A stretch of 64,000 bases of DNA from Acinetobacter sp. ANC 4862 (GTDB lineage Bacteria > Pseudomonadota > Gammaproteobacteria > Pseudomonadales > Moraxellaceae): assembly GCF_004336635.1 (NCBI RefSeq), contig NZ_SJXH01000001.1, positions 1 through 64,000 on the forward strand. Reading direction: 5' to 3'. Made by a program: the position numbers and the translations under genes. Positions 47,104 to 57,094 of this stretch are shown here, in pieces. Under the pieces are notes generated by a model. It made no database searches, was not told the origin of the DNA, and saw nothing but the letters and a program-made list of their open reading frames with translations. Each line of letters opens with the position of its first letter. The first letter of the stretch is position 1.

Positions 47104-48306
47104 ATGTCTCATTTAATTTCTGACAATGTTCATGTGGTTAAAAATGACCAGGATGCGATTAATGCAGCGTACCAAGTTGCAGATTTTGCTTTGGAAGGTC
47201 GTAATGAACGTGATCAAAAACGTCAATTACCGTTTGCTGAAATTGATTTATTCAGTCAAAAAGGCTTAGGCGGAATTCGAATTCCAAAACACTTTGGCGG
47301 TGCCTTTGTGTCCAATAAAACCTTGGCACATGTTTTTCGCATTTTAAATAAAGCAGATTCAAGTGTTGGACAAATTCCGCAAAATCAAATCGCCCTGCTC
47401 AACATGATTAACATCATGGGTACAGAACCACAAAAGACCTTTATTTTTAATGAAATTTTACAAGGCAAACGCTTAGCCAATGGCGGCCCGGAACGTCATA
47501 CCAAAGACACCAAAACATTAAATACACGTTTAACGATTGAAGATGGTCATTATTTTTTAGAGGGCGAAAAGTTTTATTCTACCGGCAGCAGTTTTGCCCA
47601 CTGGCTCGCGATTAAAGCCATTCATCCTGAAGGTCATGTGGTTTTGGTGGTGGTCAACCATCAAGTGGCTGGTGTTGAAGTCATTGATAACTGGAATGGT
47701 TTTGGTCAGCGCACCACATCAAGCGGCACCGTTAAACTCCATCATGTTGAAGTTGACCCATTTTTAATTTTTGATGAGCGCCTACTCGGCAATGCGCCAA
47801 ACTATCGGGGTGCATACTCACAGCTGATGCAAGTTGCAATTGATGTCGGTATTGCAGAAGCGGCTTTTGCCGACACGCTAAGTGCAGTACAGAAAGCACG
47901 TCCAATTGTTGATGCCAATGTCGAAAAAGCCAGTTTTGAACATTACACCCTGCAAGAAGTCGGTAAATCTTCAGTGCTGCTCGATGCTGCCATCTTGTTA
48001 CTGGATGAAGCGGCTGAGTATTTAGATAAACTGGATCAACTCGATGCCGTAACGGATGAACAAGCGGCTAAAGCCTCGGTTCTTGTGGCTGAAGCAAAAA
48101 TCTATGCCAATGATGCAGCGCTGCACATTTCTGAAAAACTACTCGAACTTGGTGGTAGCCGTTCCAGTCTGAGTCAGCACAATCTGGATCAACACTGGCG
48201 CAATGCCCGTGTGCATACCTTACATGACCCAGTGCGTTGGAAATTGCATGCGCTTGGGGATTATTACCTGAATCATAAACTCCCTGCCCGCCACGCCTGG
48301 ATTTAA
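47104..48306 (+). CDS. SfnB-family sulfur-acquisition oxidoreductase (cluster gene 1)
   Basis: This 400-aa protein has the acyl-CoA dehydrogenase fold: RQLPFAEIDLFSQKGLGGIR, then IPKHFGGAFVSNKTLAHVFR; middle-domain EKFYSTGSSFAHW and DNWNGFGQRTTSSGT; and C-terminal LDQHWRNARVHTLHDPVRWK. It is related to the genes at 21-24 kb and very close in layout to the next gene. It probably acts on organosulfur compounds with reduced flavin, together with the monooxygenase two genes downstream. First gene of a seven-gene operon. Confidence 0.9.
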   Translation: MSHLISDNVHVVKNDQDAINAAYQVADFALEGRNERDQKRQLPFAEIDLFSQKGLGGIRIPKHFGGAFVSNKTLAHVFRILNKADSSVGQIPQNQIALLNMINIMGTEPQKTFIFNEILQGKRLANGGPERHTKDTKTLNTRLTIEDGHYFLEGEKFYSTGSSFAHWLAIKAIHPEGHVVLVVVNHQVAGVEVIDNWNGFGQRTTSSGTVKLHHVEVDPFLIFDERLLGNAPNYRGAYSQLMQVAIDVGIAEAAFADTLSAVQKARPIVDANVEKASFEHYTLQEVGKSSVLLDAAILLLDEAAEYLDKLDQLDAVTDEQAAKASVLVAEAKIYANDAALHISEKLLELGGSRSSLSQHNLDQHWRNARVHTLHDPVRWKLHALGDYYLNHKLPARHAWI

Positions 48307-48317
48307 GGATACAGCTC

Positions 48318-49541
48318 ATGACTTCATATCAAAATATTATTCCATTTAACGCCGAGCAGCTGGCACATGCACACATTATTCAGTCTGATGCTGAGGCACT
48401 GGAAATTGCACACGCGTTAGCAGAACAGTTTAAAACCAATGCCGTGCAACGTGATGCTGAACGTCTCCTGCCCTTTGAAGAAATTGAGGCATACAGCCAA
48501 TCCGGCTTATGGGCGATTACCGTCCCAAAACAGTATGGTGGTGCAGAAGTATCCAGTTATACCGTAGCTCAAGTCATCGCCTTAATGAGTGGTGTCGATG
48601 GTTCAATTGGCCAGATTCCGCAAAATCATTTTTATGGACTGGAAATTTTACGCAATACCGGCACAGAACAACAAAAGCAGAAACTGTATGCCGAAGTTTT
48701 AAAAGGTGCTCGCTTTGGTAATGCTTTGGCAGAATTTAAAACCAAGAATGCAGCACAAAAGCAAACCGCCATTAGCTCCACTGAACACGGTTTCTTGGTC
48801 AATGGTGAAAAATTTTATTGCACTGGCAGTTTATTTGCACATCGCATCCCAACTTTGGTGAAAGACGAACATGGCCGTGAATTTTTAGCTTTTATTCCTC
48901 GTGAAAGTGCTGGCTTAGAATTAGTCGATGACTGGTCTGGTTTTGGACAACGCACCACCGGCAGCGGCACCGTTAAATTTAATAACGTTTTTGTAGAAGC
49001 GGAAGATGTTATTCCATTTGATACTGCCTATTCACAACCGACCATTTCCGGCCCATTTGCACAAATTATGCATGCTTCTATTGAAACCGGAATTGCCCGT
49101 GCTGCATTTGAAGAAACCCTAAATCGTGTGCGTCAAGCGCGTACATGGATTGATTCAGGTGTCGACAAAGCCACTGATGATCCGCTCACCCTCTTTGAAT
49201 TGGGTCGTATTGTTGCCGATGTGCGTGCCTCTGAAGTATTACTGAAACAGGCAGCGCGTTCTATTGATGCAGCCAAACCTGCACCTACAGCAGAAAATAT
49301 TGCCAAAGCCTCAATCGATGTCGCAAAGGTGCGTGCACACAGTACTGAAACAGCCTTGAAAGCATCGTCTAAACTAATTGAACTTGCAGGCAGTCGTGGC
49401 AGTCAACGGGAAGATGGTCTGGACCGGTTCTGGCGCAATGCCCGCGTACATACCCTGCATGATGCGGCGCGATGGAAATACTATTTCATTGCCAATCATG
49501 TGTTAAACGGTGTATTGCCACCACGTCGGGGGACATTGTAA
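48318..49541 (+). CDS. SfnB-family oxidoreductase (cluster gene 2)
   Basis: This 407-aa paralogue of the previous gene, 11 bp downstream, reads RLLPFEEIEAYSQSGLWAIT, VPKQYGGAEVSSYTVAQVIA, GEKFYCTGSLFAHR, DWSGFGQRTTGSGTVKF and LDRFWRNARVHTLHDAARWK. Its 3' end overlaps the next start codon by one base (TAATG). Two different SfnB-type enzymes side by side may act on different substrates or form a heteromeric enzyme. Confidence 0.9.
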   Translation: MTSYQNIIPFNAEQLAHAHIIQSDAEALEIAHALAEQFKTNAVQRDAERLLPFEEIEAYSQSGLWAITVPKQYGGAEVSSYTVAQVIALMSGVDGSIGQIPQNHFYGLEILRNTGTEQQKQKLYAEVLKGARFGNALAEFKTKNAAQKQTAISSTEHGFLVNGEKFYCTGSLFAHRIPTLVKDEHGREFLAFIPRESAGLELVDDWSGFGQRTTGSGTVKFNNVFVEAEDVIPFDTAYSQPTISGPFAQIMHASIETGIARAAFEETLNRVRQARTWIDSGVDKATDDPLTLFELGRIVADVRASEVLLKQAARSIDAAKPAPTAENIAKASIDVAKVRAHSTETALKASSKLIELAGSRGSQREDGLDRFWRNARVHTLHDAARWKYYFIANHVLNGVLPPRRGTL

Positions 49542-50965
49542 TGACAACAACCTCAACGCCAAATACAGCAAAGAAAATCCTGCTCAATGCCTTTGATATG
49601 AACTGTGTCGGTCATATCAACCACGGTTTATGGACCCATCCACGTGATGAGTCACATCGTTTTAATGAACTTAGCTACTGGACGGATTTGGCGAAAACCC
49701 TAGAACAAGGTCTGTTTGATGGTTTATTCATTGCCGACATTACCGGGGTTTATGATGTCTATCAAAATGATATTGACCTGACTTTAAAAGAATCAATTCA
49801 GCTGCCAAGCCATGATCCGACCACCTTGGTTTCAGCGATGGCTGCCGTGACACAAAATCTAGGCTTTGGAATTACGGTGAACTTAAGCTATGAATCGCCT
49901 TATCAGTTTGCACGTCGTTTTGCCAGTCTGGATCATCTCACTCATGGCCGTATCGGCTGGAATATTGTCACGGGTTACTTAGATAGTGCCCAACGCCTGA
50001 TTGGTGAAAAAGGCTTAAAAGACCATGATTTGCGTTATGAGCAAGCCGAAGAGTTTTTACAGCTTTGCTATAAGTTCTGGGAAGGTTCCTGGGAAAACGA
50101 CGCCATCTTAAAAGACAAGCAGAATCGTATTTTTACCGATCCAGCCAAAGTGCATCCAGTTCAGCATGATGGTCAGTTTTACCAAAGTCAGGGTGTATTT
50201 CAGGTTTCACCTTCTATTCAACGTACCCCTGTTTTATTCCAGGCCGGTGCCTCGCCGCGTGGTTTAGCTTTTGCGACTCAGCATGCAGAAGGTATGTTCA
50301 TTGGGGGCGATCAACCTGAAAAAATCAAAAAACAGGTGGATCAAATTCGTCAGCAAGCCACAAATCAAGGACGTGATCCTGAAGCGATTAAAATCTTTGT
50401 TGGCATTACCGTGGTGACTGCTAAAACTGATGAACTGGCGCAGCAAAAACTGGATGAATATATTGCTTATGCCAGTCCTGAAGCGGGTCTTGCTCACTTC
50501 TCCAGTTCAGTCGGTATTGATCTGTCTAAATTTGCCGATGACGAAGCCATTCCCTATCAGAAAACCAACAGCATTGCTTCAGTGAACAATAAGTTTAAAG
50601 AACAGAAAATCACTAAAAATGATTTAAAAGCACAGCATGTTCTGGGTGGACGTTATCCCCTGATTGTTGGCAGTGGCGCAACCGTGGCAGAAAAACTGAT
50701 TCAACTGATAGATGAAACAGGCATTGATGGATTTAACCTGACCCGCACCGTTTCCCCTGAATCGCACCATGATTTTGTTCGATTGGTCATTCCTGAATTA
50801 CAACAACGCGGTCGTTATAAAACCGCATATAAACACGGTAGTTTAAGACACAAACTATTTAATCAAGGCGACCGACTGTCTGCTTCTCATCCTGTTCAGC
50901 AATTTCGATGTCAAAGCTCCGCCTCAACTTCGAATTCCAACTTAAAGCAAAAACAATCCGCATAA
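49541..50965 (+). CDS. NtaA/SnaA/DmoA-family FMN-dependent monooxygenase
   Basis: This 474-aa luciferase-like enzyme and close paralogue of 24202-25608 reads LLNAFDMNCVGHINHGLWTH, FDGLFIADITGVYDVYQND, YQFARRFASLDHLTHGRIGW and FQAGASPRGLAFATQHAEGM. It overlaps the previous gene (TAATG), which fixes the start at 49541 rather than earlier in the frame. Known: members oxidise nitrilotriacetate, dimethyl sulfide, dibenzothiophene sulfone and similar compounds with FMNH2. A flavin reductase must come from elsewhere. Confidence 0.9.
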   Translation: MTTTSTPNTAKKILLNAFDMNCVGHINHGLWTHPRDESHRFNELSYWTDLAKTLEQGLFDGLFIADITGVYDVYQNDIDLTLKESIQLPSHDPTTLVSAMAAVTQNLGFGITVNLSYESPYQFARRFASLDHLTHGRIGWNIVTGYLDSAQRLIGEKGLKDHDLRYEQAEEFLQLCYKFWEGSWENDAILKDKQNRIFTDPAKVHPVQHDGQFYQSQGVFQVSPSIQRTPVLFQAGASPRGLAFATQHAEGMFIGGDQPEKIKKQVDQIRQQATNQGRDPEAIKIFVGITVVTAKTDELAQQKLDEYIAYASPEAGLAHFSSSVGIDLSKFADDEAIPYQKTNSIASVNNKFKEQKITKNDLKAQHVLGGRYPLIVGSGATVAEKLIQLIDETGIDGFNLTRTVSPESHHDFVRLVIPELQQRGRYKTAYKHGSLRHKLFNQGDRLSASHPVQQFRCQSSASTSNSNLKQKQSA

Positions 50966-50980
50966 ATTTTGAGGTGTAAC

Positions 50981-51811
50981 ATGGCACAAACAGCAAAAAC
51001 TAAACTAACCATTATTGGGGTAATTATTGCCGCCGTGATTATTGGACTGGCGGTCTGGAATCAACAAAACAAAGCCGGTTCGGATGAACTGGTGATTGGC
51101 ATTAGTCCATCCTTTGCCAAGCCTTTACAGGTGGCAGCTACCGAGGCCAAGCAGCAAGGCCTAAATGTCAAACTGGTGGAATTTTCTGACTGGAATACAC
51201 CCAATATCACATTAAACCATGGCGATATTGATGCCAACTTCTTCCAGCACCAGCCTTTTTTGGATAATGCGAAAAAAGAAACCGACTTTAAGATCAAAGC
51301 CTTTGCCAAAGGTGCAGCAACACATGTGGGTTTGTATTCCAAGAAAATCAAAAGCTTTGATGAGTTAAAAGATGGCGCTAAAGTCGTGATTCCAAACGAT
51401 CCAGTGAATCAAGGCCGTGCTCTACTGCTTTTACAACAGGCAAAACTGATCACCCTTAAAGATCCGGAAAACTACTTATCTAGTCTGAAAGACATCGTGA
51501 CCAATCCTAAAAAATTACAGTTTATCGAAGTGGAAGGCCCACAAACCGCACGTGCTATTGATGATGTCGATCTGGCGTTTGGCTACCCACATTACTTACG
51601 TTTGGCGAAAACGGCTGATCCGGAACAAGCCCTATTATTTGACTCTAACACCGACATCCGTTATGCCATTCTGTTTGCGGTACGTGATGATTACCAAGAT
51701 AAAAATGACAAGCTGAAAAAGTTTGTCGAGATTTATCAGAACTCGCCAAAAGTGAAACAGGCTTTAGATGCCGATTTTGGTGCCAAACTCTGGTTCCCAG
51801 GCTGGAAATAA
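50981..51811 (+). CDS. NlpA/MetQ-family ABC substrate-binding protein 1
   Basis: This 276-aa protein starts at the ATG at 50981, after GAGGTGT. An N-terminal hydrophobic helix (LTIIGVIIAAVIIGLAVW) lacks a lipobox Cys, so it is either an uncleaved anchor or a signal peptide. The body is the MetQ fold: ELVIGISPSFAKPLQVAATE, NHGDIDANFFQHQPFLDNAK, GLYSKKIKSFDELKDGAKVV and IPNDPVNQGRALLLLQ. Known: the family binds methionine and related compounds. It presumably feeds the MetN-like and MetI-like components two genes on. The ligand here is more likely an organosulfur compound used by the neighbouring oxygenases. Confidence 0.88.
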   Translation: MAQTAKTKLTIIGVIIAAVIIGLAVWNQQNKAGSDELVIGISPSFAKPLQVAATEAKQQGLNVKLVEFSDWNTPNITLNHGDIDANFFQHQPFLDNAKKETDFKIKAFAKGAATHVGLYSKKIKSFDELKDGAKVVIPNDPVNQGRALLLLQQAKLITLKDPENYLSSLKDIVTNPKKLQFIEVEGPQTARAIDDVDLAFGYPHYLRLAKTADPEQALLFDSNTDIRYAILFAVRDDYQDKNDKLKKFVEIYQNSPKVKQALDADFGAKLWFPGWK

Positions 51812-51815
51812 GATC

Positions 51816-52652
51816 ATGTCAAATACAGTTAAAAACAATACCAAACTTTGGGTTATTACAGCAGTGGTGATTGCGCTTGTGGTCGGGCTGACAGGCTATC
51901 GCTGGATCAACAGCAACAAACACAGCGATACACTGAAAATTGGTATTAGCCCACCCTATGCCGAACTTTTAAAAAGTGTGGCTGACGAAGTCAAAGCCCA
52001 AGGCATTAATGTCGAACTGATCGAGTTTTCAGACTGGCAAGCCCCCAATGTGGCAGTTCAAAACGGTGATATCGATGCCAACTTTTTTCAGCAGAGTGTA
52101 TTCCTGGCCAATGCCGTGCGTGAAACAGGTTATAGCCTACATGCCTTTGGTAAAGGTTCTGGCAGTCATGTCGGCTTATATTCCAAAAAATATCAGTCCC
52201 TTGATCAAATTCCAAATCAGGCCAAAGTCGTTGTACCGAATGATCCGGTGAACTTATCCCGTGGCTTGACGCTATTGGCTCGTGCAGGTTTGCTCTCTGT
52301 AAAAGATGTCAATAATGAATTGACTACATTGCAGGACATCACCAGCAACCCGAAGCAACTCAAGTTAATTGAAGTTGAAGGTCCACAAACAGCGCATGCC
52401 TATAACGAAGCTGACCTGATTATGGGCTTCCCCCATTATTTAAAAATGGCAAAAGTCGCTGATCCAAATTCAGCCCTGTTTATTGACCCAGTGGATAAAA
52501 AATACGCCATTTTATTTGTGACGCGTAAAGACTACCCAGATCACGATAAAAAACTCGAAACCTTTGTCAAAGCTTTCCAGAACTCCGCAGAAGTAAAAAC
52601 AATTTTAGACCGGGATTTTGGAACGGGCATGTGGTTTAAAGGCTGGAAATAA
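51816..52652 (+). CDS. NlpA/MetQ-family ABC substrate-binding protein 2
   Basis: This 278-aa paralogue lies only 4 bp after the previous gene. The start is the ATG at 51816 (MSNTVKNNTKLWVITAVVIA); the open frame extends back into the previous gene, which is not credible. N-terminal helix WVITAVVIALVVGLTGYRW. Same blocks: TLKIGISPPYAELLKSVADE, QNGDIDANFFQQSVFLANAV and GLYSKKYQSLDQIPNQAKVV. Two binding proteins for one transporter suggest a broadened ligand range. Confidence 0.88.
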   Translation: MSNTVKNNTKLWVITAVVIALVVGLTGYRWINSNKHSDTLKIGISPPYAELLKSVADEVKAQGINVELIEFSDWQAPNVAVQNGDIDANFFQQSVFLANAVRETGYSLHAFGKGSGSHVGLYSKKYQSLDQIPNQAKVVVPNDPVNLSRGLTLLARAGLLSVKDVNNELTTLQDITSNPKQLKLIEVEGPQTAHAYNEADLIMGFPHYLKMAKVADPNSALFIDPVDKKYAILFVTRKDYPDHDKKLETFVKAFQNSAEVKTILDRDFGTGMWFKGWK

Positions 52653-52663
52653 GGAAAACAACC

Positions 52664-53734
52664 ATGGTGAGTTTTGGTTCACAAATCGATTTTTCAGTGC
52701 CGCATATTCAAATCCGGCACTTGAATAAATTTTATGATGTACAGGACAAACAGGTGCATGCCTTAAAGAATATTAATCTCGATATTCCACCAGGCAAGAT
52801 TCTGGGCATTATTGGTAAAAGTGGTGCAGGTAAATCCTCACTGCTGCGTACCCTCAATGGATTGGAACAGACCAATGAAGGCAGTATCCATATCCATCAA
52901 CAGGAAATAGCCACCTTAAATCATCAGGATTTAATTCAGTTGCGCCAAAAAATTGGCATGATTTTCCAGCATTTTAATTTAATGTCCGCCAAAACGGTGT
53001 GGGAAAATGTCGCCTTGCCGCTCAAAGTCGCGAATTATCAAAAAGATGAGATTGGCGCTCGTGTCAACGAGGTCCTGCAACTGGTCGGACTCAGCGATAA
53101 GGCACAACATTATCCATCACAGCTTTCTGGTGGGCAAAAGCAACGTGTCGGTATTGCCCGTGCTTTGGTCAGCCATCCTGAAATTTTACTCTGCGATGAA
53201 GCGACTTCTGCACTGGATCCTGAAAGTACCTCGGTGGTGCTTTCTCTGCTCAAACAAATCAATCAGAAACTAGGGATTACCATCGTGCTGATTACCCATG
53301 AAATGCAGGTGATCCGTGAAATTTGCGATCAGGTGGTGGTGATTGAGAAAGGCGAAATCGTGGAATCCGGGCAAGTCTGGTCAGTGTTTTCCAATCCTGA
53401 ACAACCGATTACCCAAGAGCTACTCAATCTGGAACAACTGGATTTACCCTTTGCGGTTTATCCTGAAAAGGACAATGCGGTTTCACATACAATTTTAAAA
53501 CTGAAATATGCCAGTGAAGCCAGACACTCTCCTGACCTTGCACAAATTTTAAATCGCTTTGGGCATTCGGTACATCTGTATCAAAGTCACATCGATACCA
53601 TTCAAAATCATTTGGTCGGCACGTTAATTGTTGGTGTAGCTAATCTAGATATTGATCTCCAGCAACTCACGCAACAATTAAAAAACCAGATTGCGCATCT
53701 AGAGGTATTGGGCTATGCACGACCAACTCATTGA
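52664..53734 (+). CDS. MetN-like ABC transporter ATPase
   Basis: This 356-aa ATPase has Walker A GKSGAGKS at residues 51-58, the signature LSGGQKQRVGIARALVSHP, Walker B ILLCDEATSAL, and a C-terminal NIL-type domain (about residues 275-356) as in methionine importers that senses the ligand. The last 20 bases overlap the permease gene. It should energise uptake for the two binding proteins. Whether it carries methionine or another organosulfur compound cannot be read from the sequence. Confidence 0.93.
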   Translation: MVSFGSQIDFSVPHIQIRHLNKFYDVQDKQVHALKNINLDIPPGKILGIIGKSGAGKSSLLRTLNGLEQTNEGSIHIHQQEIATLNHQDLIQLRQKIGMIFQHFNLMSAKTVWENVALPLKVANYQKDEIGARVNEVLQLVGLSDKAQHYPSQLSGGQKQRVGIARALVSHPEILLCDEATSALDPESTSVVLSLLKQINQKLGITIVLITHEMQVIREICDQVVVIEKGEIVESGQVWSVFSNPEQPITQELLNLEQLDLPFAVYPEKDNAVSHTILKLKYASEARHSPDLAQILNRFGHSVHLYQSHIDTIQNHLVGTLIVGVANLDIDLQQLTQQLKNQIAHLEVLGYARPTH

Positions 53735-54374
53735 TCTGTTAATTACCGGCACTATCGATACTTTATTAATGGTCGGGGTTTCGGCATTTTTTGCCTTGCT
53801 GATTGGTCTGCCGATGGCCGTGATTTTGGTCAATACTTCGGAACACGGTATTTATCCTTCGAAAAGCATTAATCAGTCTTTAGGCTGGATTGTTAATATC
53901 ACCCGCTCAATTCCCTTTCTGATTTTAATGGTTGCTCTTATTCCATTAACCCGTCTCATCGTTGGTACCAGTTATGGGGTATGGGCTGCTGTAGTTCCCT
54001 TGACCTTAGCTGCAACCCCCTTCTTTGCGCGTATTGCTGAAGTCAGTTTGCGTGAAGTTGATCAAGGCCTGATTGAAGCCGCACAAGCCATCGGCTGTAA
54101 CCGCAAACAGATTGTTTGGCATGTGCTTCTACCCGAAGCGCTCCCCGGTATTGTGGCAGGATTTACCGTGACTTTAGTCACCATGATCAACTCATCTGCG
54201 ATTGCCGGTGCCATTGGTGCCGGAGGTTTGGGGGATATTGCCTACCGTTATGGTTATCAGCGTTTTGATATGCAAATCATGTTGGCCGTTATTGTGGTGC
54301 TGATTGTTTTAGTCATGCTCATTCAAGCAACGGGCGATACCCTGGCCAACCAACTCGACAAACGTAAAATTTAA
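53715..54374 (+). CDS. MetI-like ABC transporter permease
   Basis: This 219-aa inner-membrane protein has about five hydrophobic segments and the coupling loop EVDQGLIEAAQAIGCNRKQI, the EAA motif that contacts the ATPase. Start ATG 53715 overlaps the ATPase gene. Length and pattern match MetI. It completes the importer and the operon. The spacing to ychF (about 110 bp) contains an inverted repeat around ATGAAAGCCATGACC...TTCAT (54407-54442) that may act as a weak terminator. Confidence 0.92.
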   Translation: MHDQLIDLLITGTIDTLLMVGVSAFFALLIGLPMAVILVNTSEHGIYPSKSINQSLGWIVNITRSIPFLILMVALIPLTRLIVGTSYGVWAAVVPLTLAATPFFARIAEVSLREVDQGLIEAAQAIGCNRKQIVWHVLLPEALPGIVAGFTVTLVTMINSSAIAGAIGAGGLGDIAYRYGYQRFDMQIMLAVIVVLIVLVMLIQATGDTLANQLDKRKI

Positions 54375-54486
54375 AGGATATACATTTCAGTTGTTTTCAA
54401 TAAACATGAAAGCCATGACCTGACTTTGTGATGGCTTTCATGTAAAATCAGCCACAATTTTTAAAGTATACTTTGTGAGTCATTTC

Positions 54487-55578
54487 ATGGGTTTTAATTG
54501 CGGTATTGTCGGCTTGCCGAACGTTGGTAAATCTACACTTTTCAATGCATTGACTAAAGCTGCGATTGCTGCAGAAAACTTCCCGTTCTGTACCATTGAG
54601 CCAAACACCGGTATCGTTCCTGTACCTGACCTACGCATGGACAAACTTGCGGAAATCGTTAAACCACAACGTGTTATTCCAACTGCAATGGAATTTGTTG
54701 ATATTGCAGGTTTAGTTGCGGGCGCATCTAAAGGTGAAGGCTTGGGCAACCAGTTCCTTGCCAACATCCGTGAAACCGATGCAATTGCACACGTGGTTCG
54801 TTGTTTTGAAGATGAAAACGTGATTCACGTAAATGGTAAAATTGACCCGCTAGATGACATCGCGACCATCAATACAGAACTTGCACTGGCTGACCTTGAA
54901 GCAGTGGCGAAAGCCATTACCCGTTTAGCAAAATCTGCAAAAAGTGGCGACAAAGAAGCGATTGCCGTTAAAGCAATTTTAGAAAAAATCCAACCATTGC
55001 TTGATGAAGGTAAACCTGCTCGCGCAGCTGACCTGGATGATGAAGAACGTAAACTGGTGCGTGGTTTTGGTTTAATGACTTTAAAACCAACCATGTACAT
55101 CGCCAACGTTGCTGAAGATGGTTTTGAAAACAATCCACATTTAGATGCAGTTAAAAAATTAGCTGCTGAAGAAAATGCGATTGTGGTTCCACTTTGCAAC
55201 CAGATTGAAGCAGAAATTTCTTTGCTTGAAGATGAAGACCGTGCTGAATTCCTTGAAGCCATGGGTATGGAAGAACCAGGTCTTAACGTGGTAATCCGTG
55301 CAGGTTATTCACTTCTAGGTTTACAAACTTACTTCACCGCAGGTGTACAAGAAGTTCGTGCATGGACGGTTAAAGTGGGCGCAACTGCACCTCAAGCGGC
55401 TGGTGTGATTCACACTGACTTCGAAAAAGGCTTCATCCGTGCTGAATGTATCGCGTATGACGATTTCGTCCAATACAACGGCGAAGCGGGCGCGAAAGAA
55501 GCGGGTAAATGGCGTTTAGAAGGTAAAACATACATCGTTCAAGATGGTGATGTTTTACACTTCCGTTTTAATGTTTAA
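54487..55578 (+). CDS. ychF: YchF/Obg-family ATPase
   Basis: This 363-aa protein, the standard YchF length, begins [28 protein letters not shown] at residues 9-16 is the P-loop. Other landmarks are [20 protein letters not shown] (G3) and the C-terminal TGS domain ([20 protein letters not shown]). The start is ATG 54487; a GTG four codons upstream is also open. Known: YchF binds ribosomes and prefers ATP. Highly conserved core gene. Confidence 0.96.
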   Translation: MGFNCGIVGLPNVGKSTLFNALTKAAIAAENFPFCTIEPNTGIVPVPDLRMDKLAEIVKPQRVIPTAMEFVDIAGLVAGASKGEGLGNQFLANIRETDAIAHVVRCFEDENVIHVNGKIDPLDDIATINTELALADLEAVAKAITRLAKSAKSGDKEAIAVKAILEKIQPLLDEGKPARAADLDDEERKLVRGFGLMTLKPTMYIANVAEDGFENNPHLDAVKKLAAEENAIVVPLCNQIEAEISLLEDEDRAEFLEAMGMEEPGLNVVIRAGYSLLGLQTYFTAGVQEVRAWTVKVGATAPQAAGVIHTDFEKGFIRAECIAYDDFVQYNGEAGAKEAGKWRLEGKTYIVQDGDVLHFRFNV

Positions 55579-55590
55579 TCATTAAAACGA

Positions 55591-55621
55591 AAAAAGCCCC
55601 GACGCATTCGGGGCTTTTTTT
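55591..55621. terminator. Terminator of ychF, possibly bidirectional
   Basis: AGCCCCGA-CGCA-TTCGGGGCT with A's before and eight T's after (to 55621). It also lies just beyond the stop of the convergent DUF962 gene. Confidence 0.92.
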
Positions 55622-55641
55622 ATGGCTATGCAATGATTCAA

Positions 55642-56181
55642 TTAATGTGAGGTCGCAGAAATATGTTTGTTATCCATTTCAGCGCGTAACACACGAGCAT
55701 GTTCGAGCATACGTTGCTCCAGGTCTTTACGAAAACCGAGCAGGAACACCATTTCCGCCAAAACAAATAATGGACCGATGGCTAAACCAATAATGTCATC
55801 CATAAATGCCGGTTTTTTCTTTTCATAAAAGTGTCCCACAAACTGAAATACCCACCCAACCACGAAGATGCCAATACTTAAGCTTAACCAAGCGGTAAGT
55901 TGCAGATTGGCAATTTTCAAAGCCAAGGGATAGGCCGTGACCAGAACGATCAACATAATCAAAGCAAAAATTCGATCGAGGCTAAAATAGTAAATACTGG
56001 TGACTACAATAATCACAAAGGCTAAGTTCAGCTCTATTCCTGACAGCATCAAACCTGCTCTTGCAGTTAAACAAAGAATAGCAAAGACAATTAAAGGAAT
56101 ACCGACAAAATGCGTCAAAATGTTTTTGTGGTCTAAATGATAGGCGGCATACTGGCTGAGCAGCTGTTCTAATTTGGTCAT
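55642..56181 (-). CDS. DUF962 / Mpo1-like membrane protein
   Basis: This 179-aa membrane protein matches the pattern of the Mpo1 (YGL010w)-like family: QYAAYHLDHKNILTHFVGIP at the N-terminus (the two His near residues 15-24 are family-typical) and WVFQFVGHFYEKKKPAFMDD in the second half, with four to five hydrophobic segments. The yeast relative is a 2-hydroxy fatty acid dioxygenase; bacterial roles are not established. Start chosen: ATG 56181, after AAGGAAG; the frame is open upstream to 56205. Confidence 0.82.
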   Translation of the reverse strand: MTKLEQLLSQYAAYHLDHKNILTHFVGIPLIVFAILCLTARAGLMLSGIELNLAFVIIVVTSIYYFSLDRIFALIMLIVLVTAYPLALKIANLQLTAWLSLSIGIFVVGWVFQFVGHFYEKKKPAFMDDIIGLAIGPLFVLAEMVFLLGFRKDLEQRMLEHARVLRAEMDNKHISATSH

Positions 56182-56248
56182 GTTATTCTTCCTTGTTACA
56201 CTCATTCTTCCACTATATAAAAAAACTCAAGGCGAAGTTGTCGGCTAA

Positions 56249-56980
56249 ATGACAACTCGCATTAAAAAAGGAATTGAAGTGCTCGCGCCCATTTATATAG
56301 CTCATTTAGAAAATAACATGTGGTTTTCACAATTGCCTTCACTGTTCAAGGAATTCATTGTGAGCCATGCGGTGCAACAGCATTTTACTAAGGAACAAGC
56401 TATCTTTCATTCAGGTGACCCATTCAATGGGATCTATGCCGTTTTAGAGGGTGCTGTTCGCTTAGGCTATATTGATATTGCAGGCAAAGAATCCGTAGCG
56501 GCGATTGTGGAACCGATTATGTGGTTTGGTGAAATTTCACTGGTCGATGCCCAACCTCGCTCGCACGATGCCATCGCCATTCAAAAAAGTCTGATCTTGC
56601 ATATCCCAAGTCCAGCCATGCAAAAGCTGCTCGCAGCACATCCTGTTTTTTGGTATCACATTGCGCAATTGACCAGCCAAAAATTACGTTTTGCTTTTTT
56701 AGAACTGATTTCGATTCAGACTCAAAGCATGACCCAGCGTTTAGCACAACGCTTAATGTTCATCTTAAATGGCTATGGCAATCATTTGATGATTGAAACA
56801 AATACCATTCATTTATCACAAGAACAATTGGCGCAAATGCTGACCTGTTCCAGACAAACCGTCAACCAGGAACTGCAAGCCTTAGAAAAGCTGAATATTT
56901 TGCGGCTTTCTTTCAAGAAAATTGAAATTTTAGATCTGGCAGAATTGCATCGAATCGCACATGCATTTCCCAGCCTTTGA
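56249..56980 (+). CDS. Crp/Fnr-family transcriptional regulator
   Basis: This 243-aa regulator has an N-terminal cyclic-nucleotide-binding beta-roll (GDPFNGIYAVLEGAVRLGYI) and a C-terminal winged helix (LSQEQLAQMLTCSRQTVNQE, the recognition region). The Arg needed for cAMP phosphate binding is not clearly present, and the FNR cysteine set is absent, so the signal is unknown. It diverges from the DUF962 gene; the 67-bp gap may hold its target. Confidence 0.85.
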   Translation: MTTRIKKGIEVLAPIYIAHLENNMWFSQLPSLFKEFIVSHAVQQHFTKEQAIFHSGDPFNGIYAVLEGAVRLGYIDIAGKESVAAIVEPIMWFGEISLVDAQPRSHDAIAIQKSLILHIPSPAMQKLLAAHPVFWYHIAQLTSQKLRFAFLELISIQTQSMTQRLAQRLMFILNGYGNHLMIETNTIHLSQEQLAQMLTCSRQTVNQELQALEKLNILRLSFKKIEILDLAELHRIAHAFPSL

Positions 56981-57094
56981 ATTAAAAATAAGAAACATTC
57001 AATCAAGCTATTCAGATCATGCTATTGCAGTATTTATCTTATTCAGACCTCATCGGGCCTATATTGGATTGCACTCATTATTCTTATATATCCA

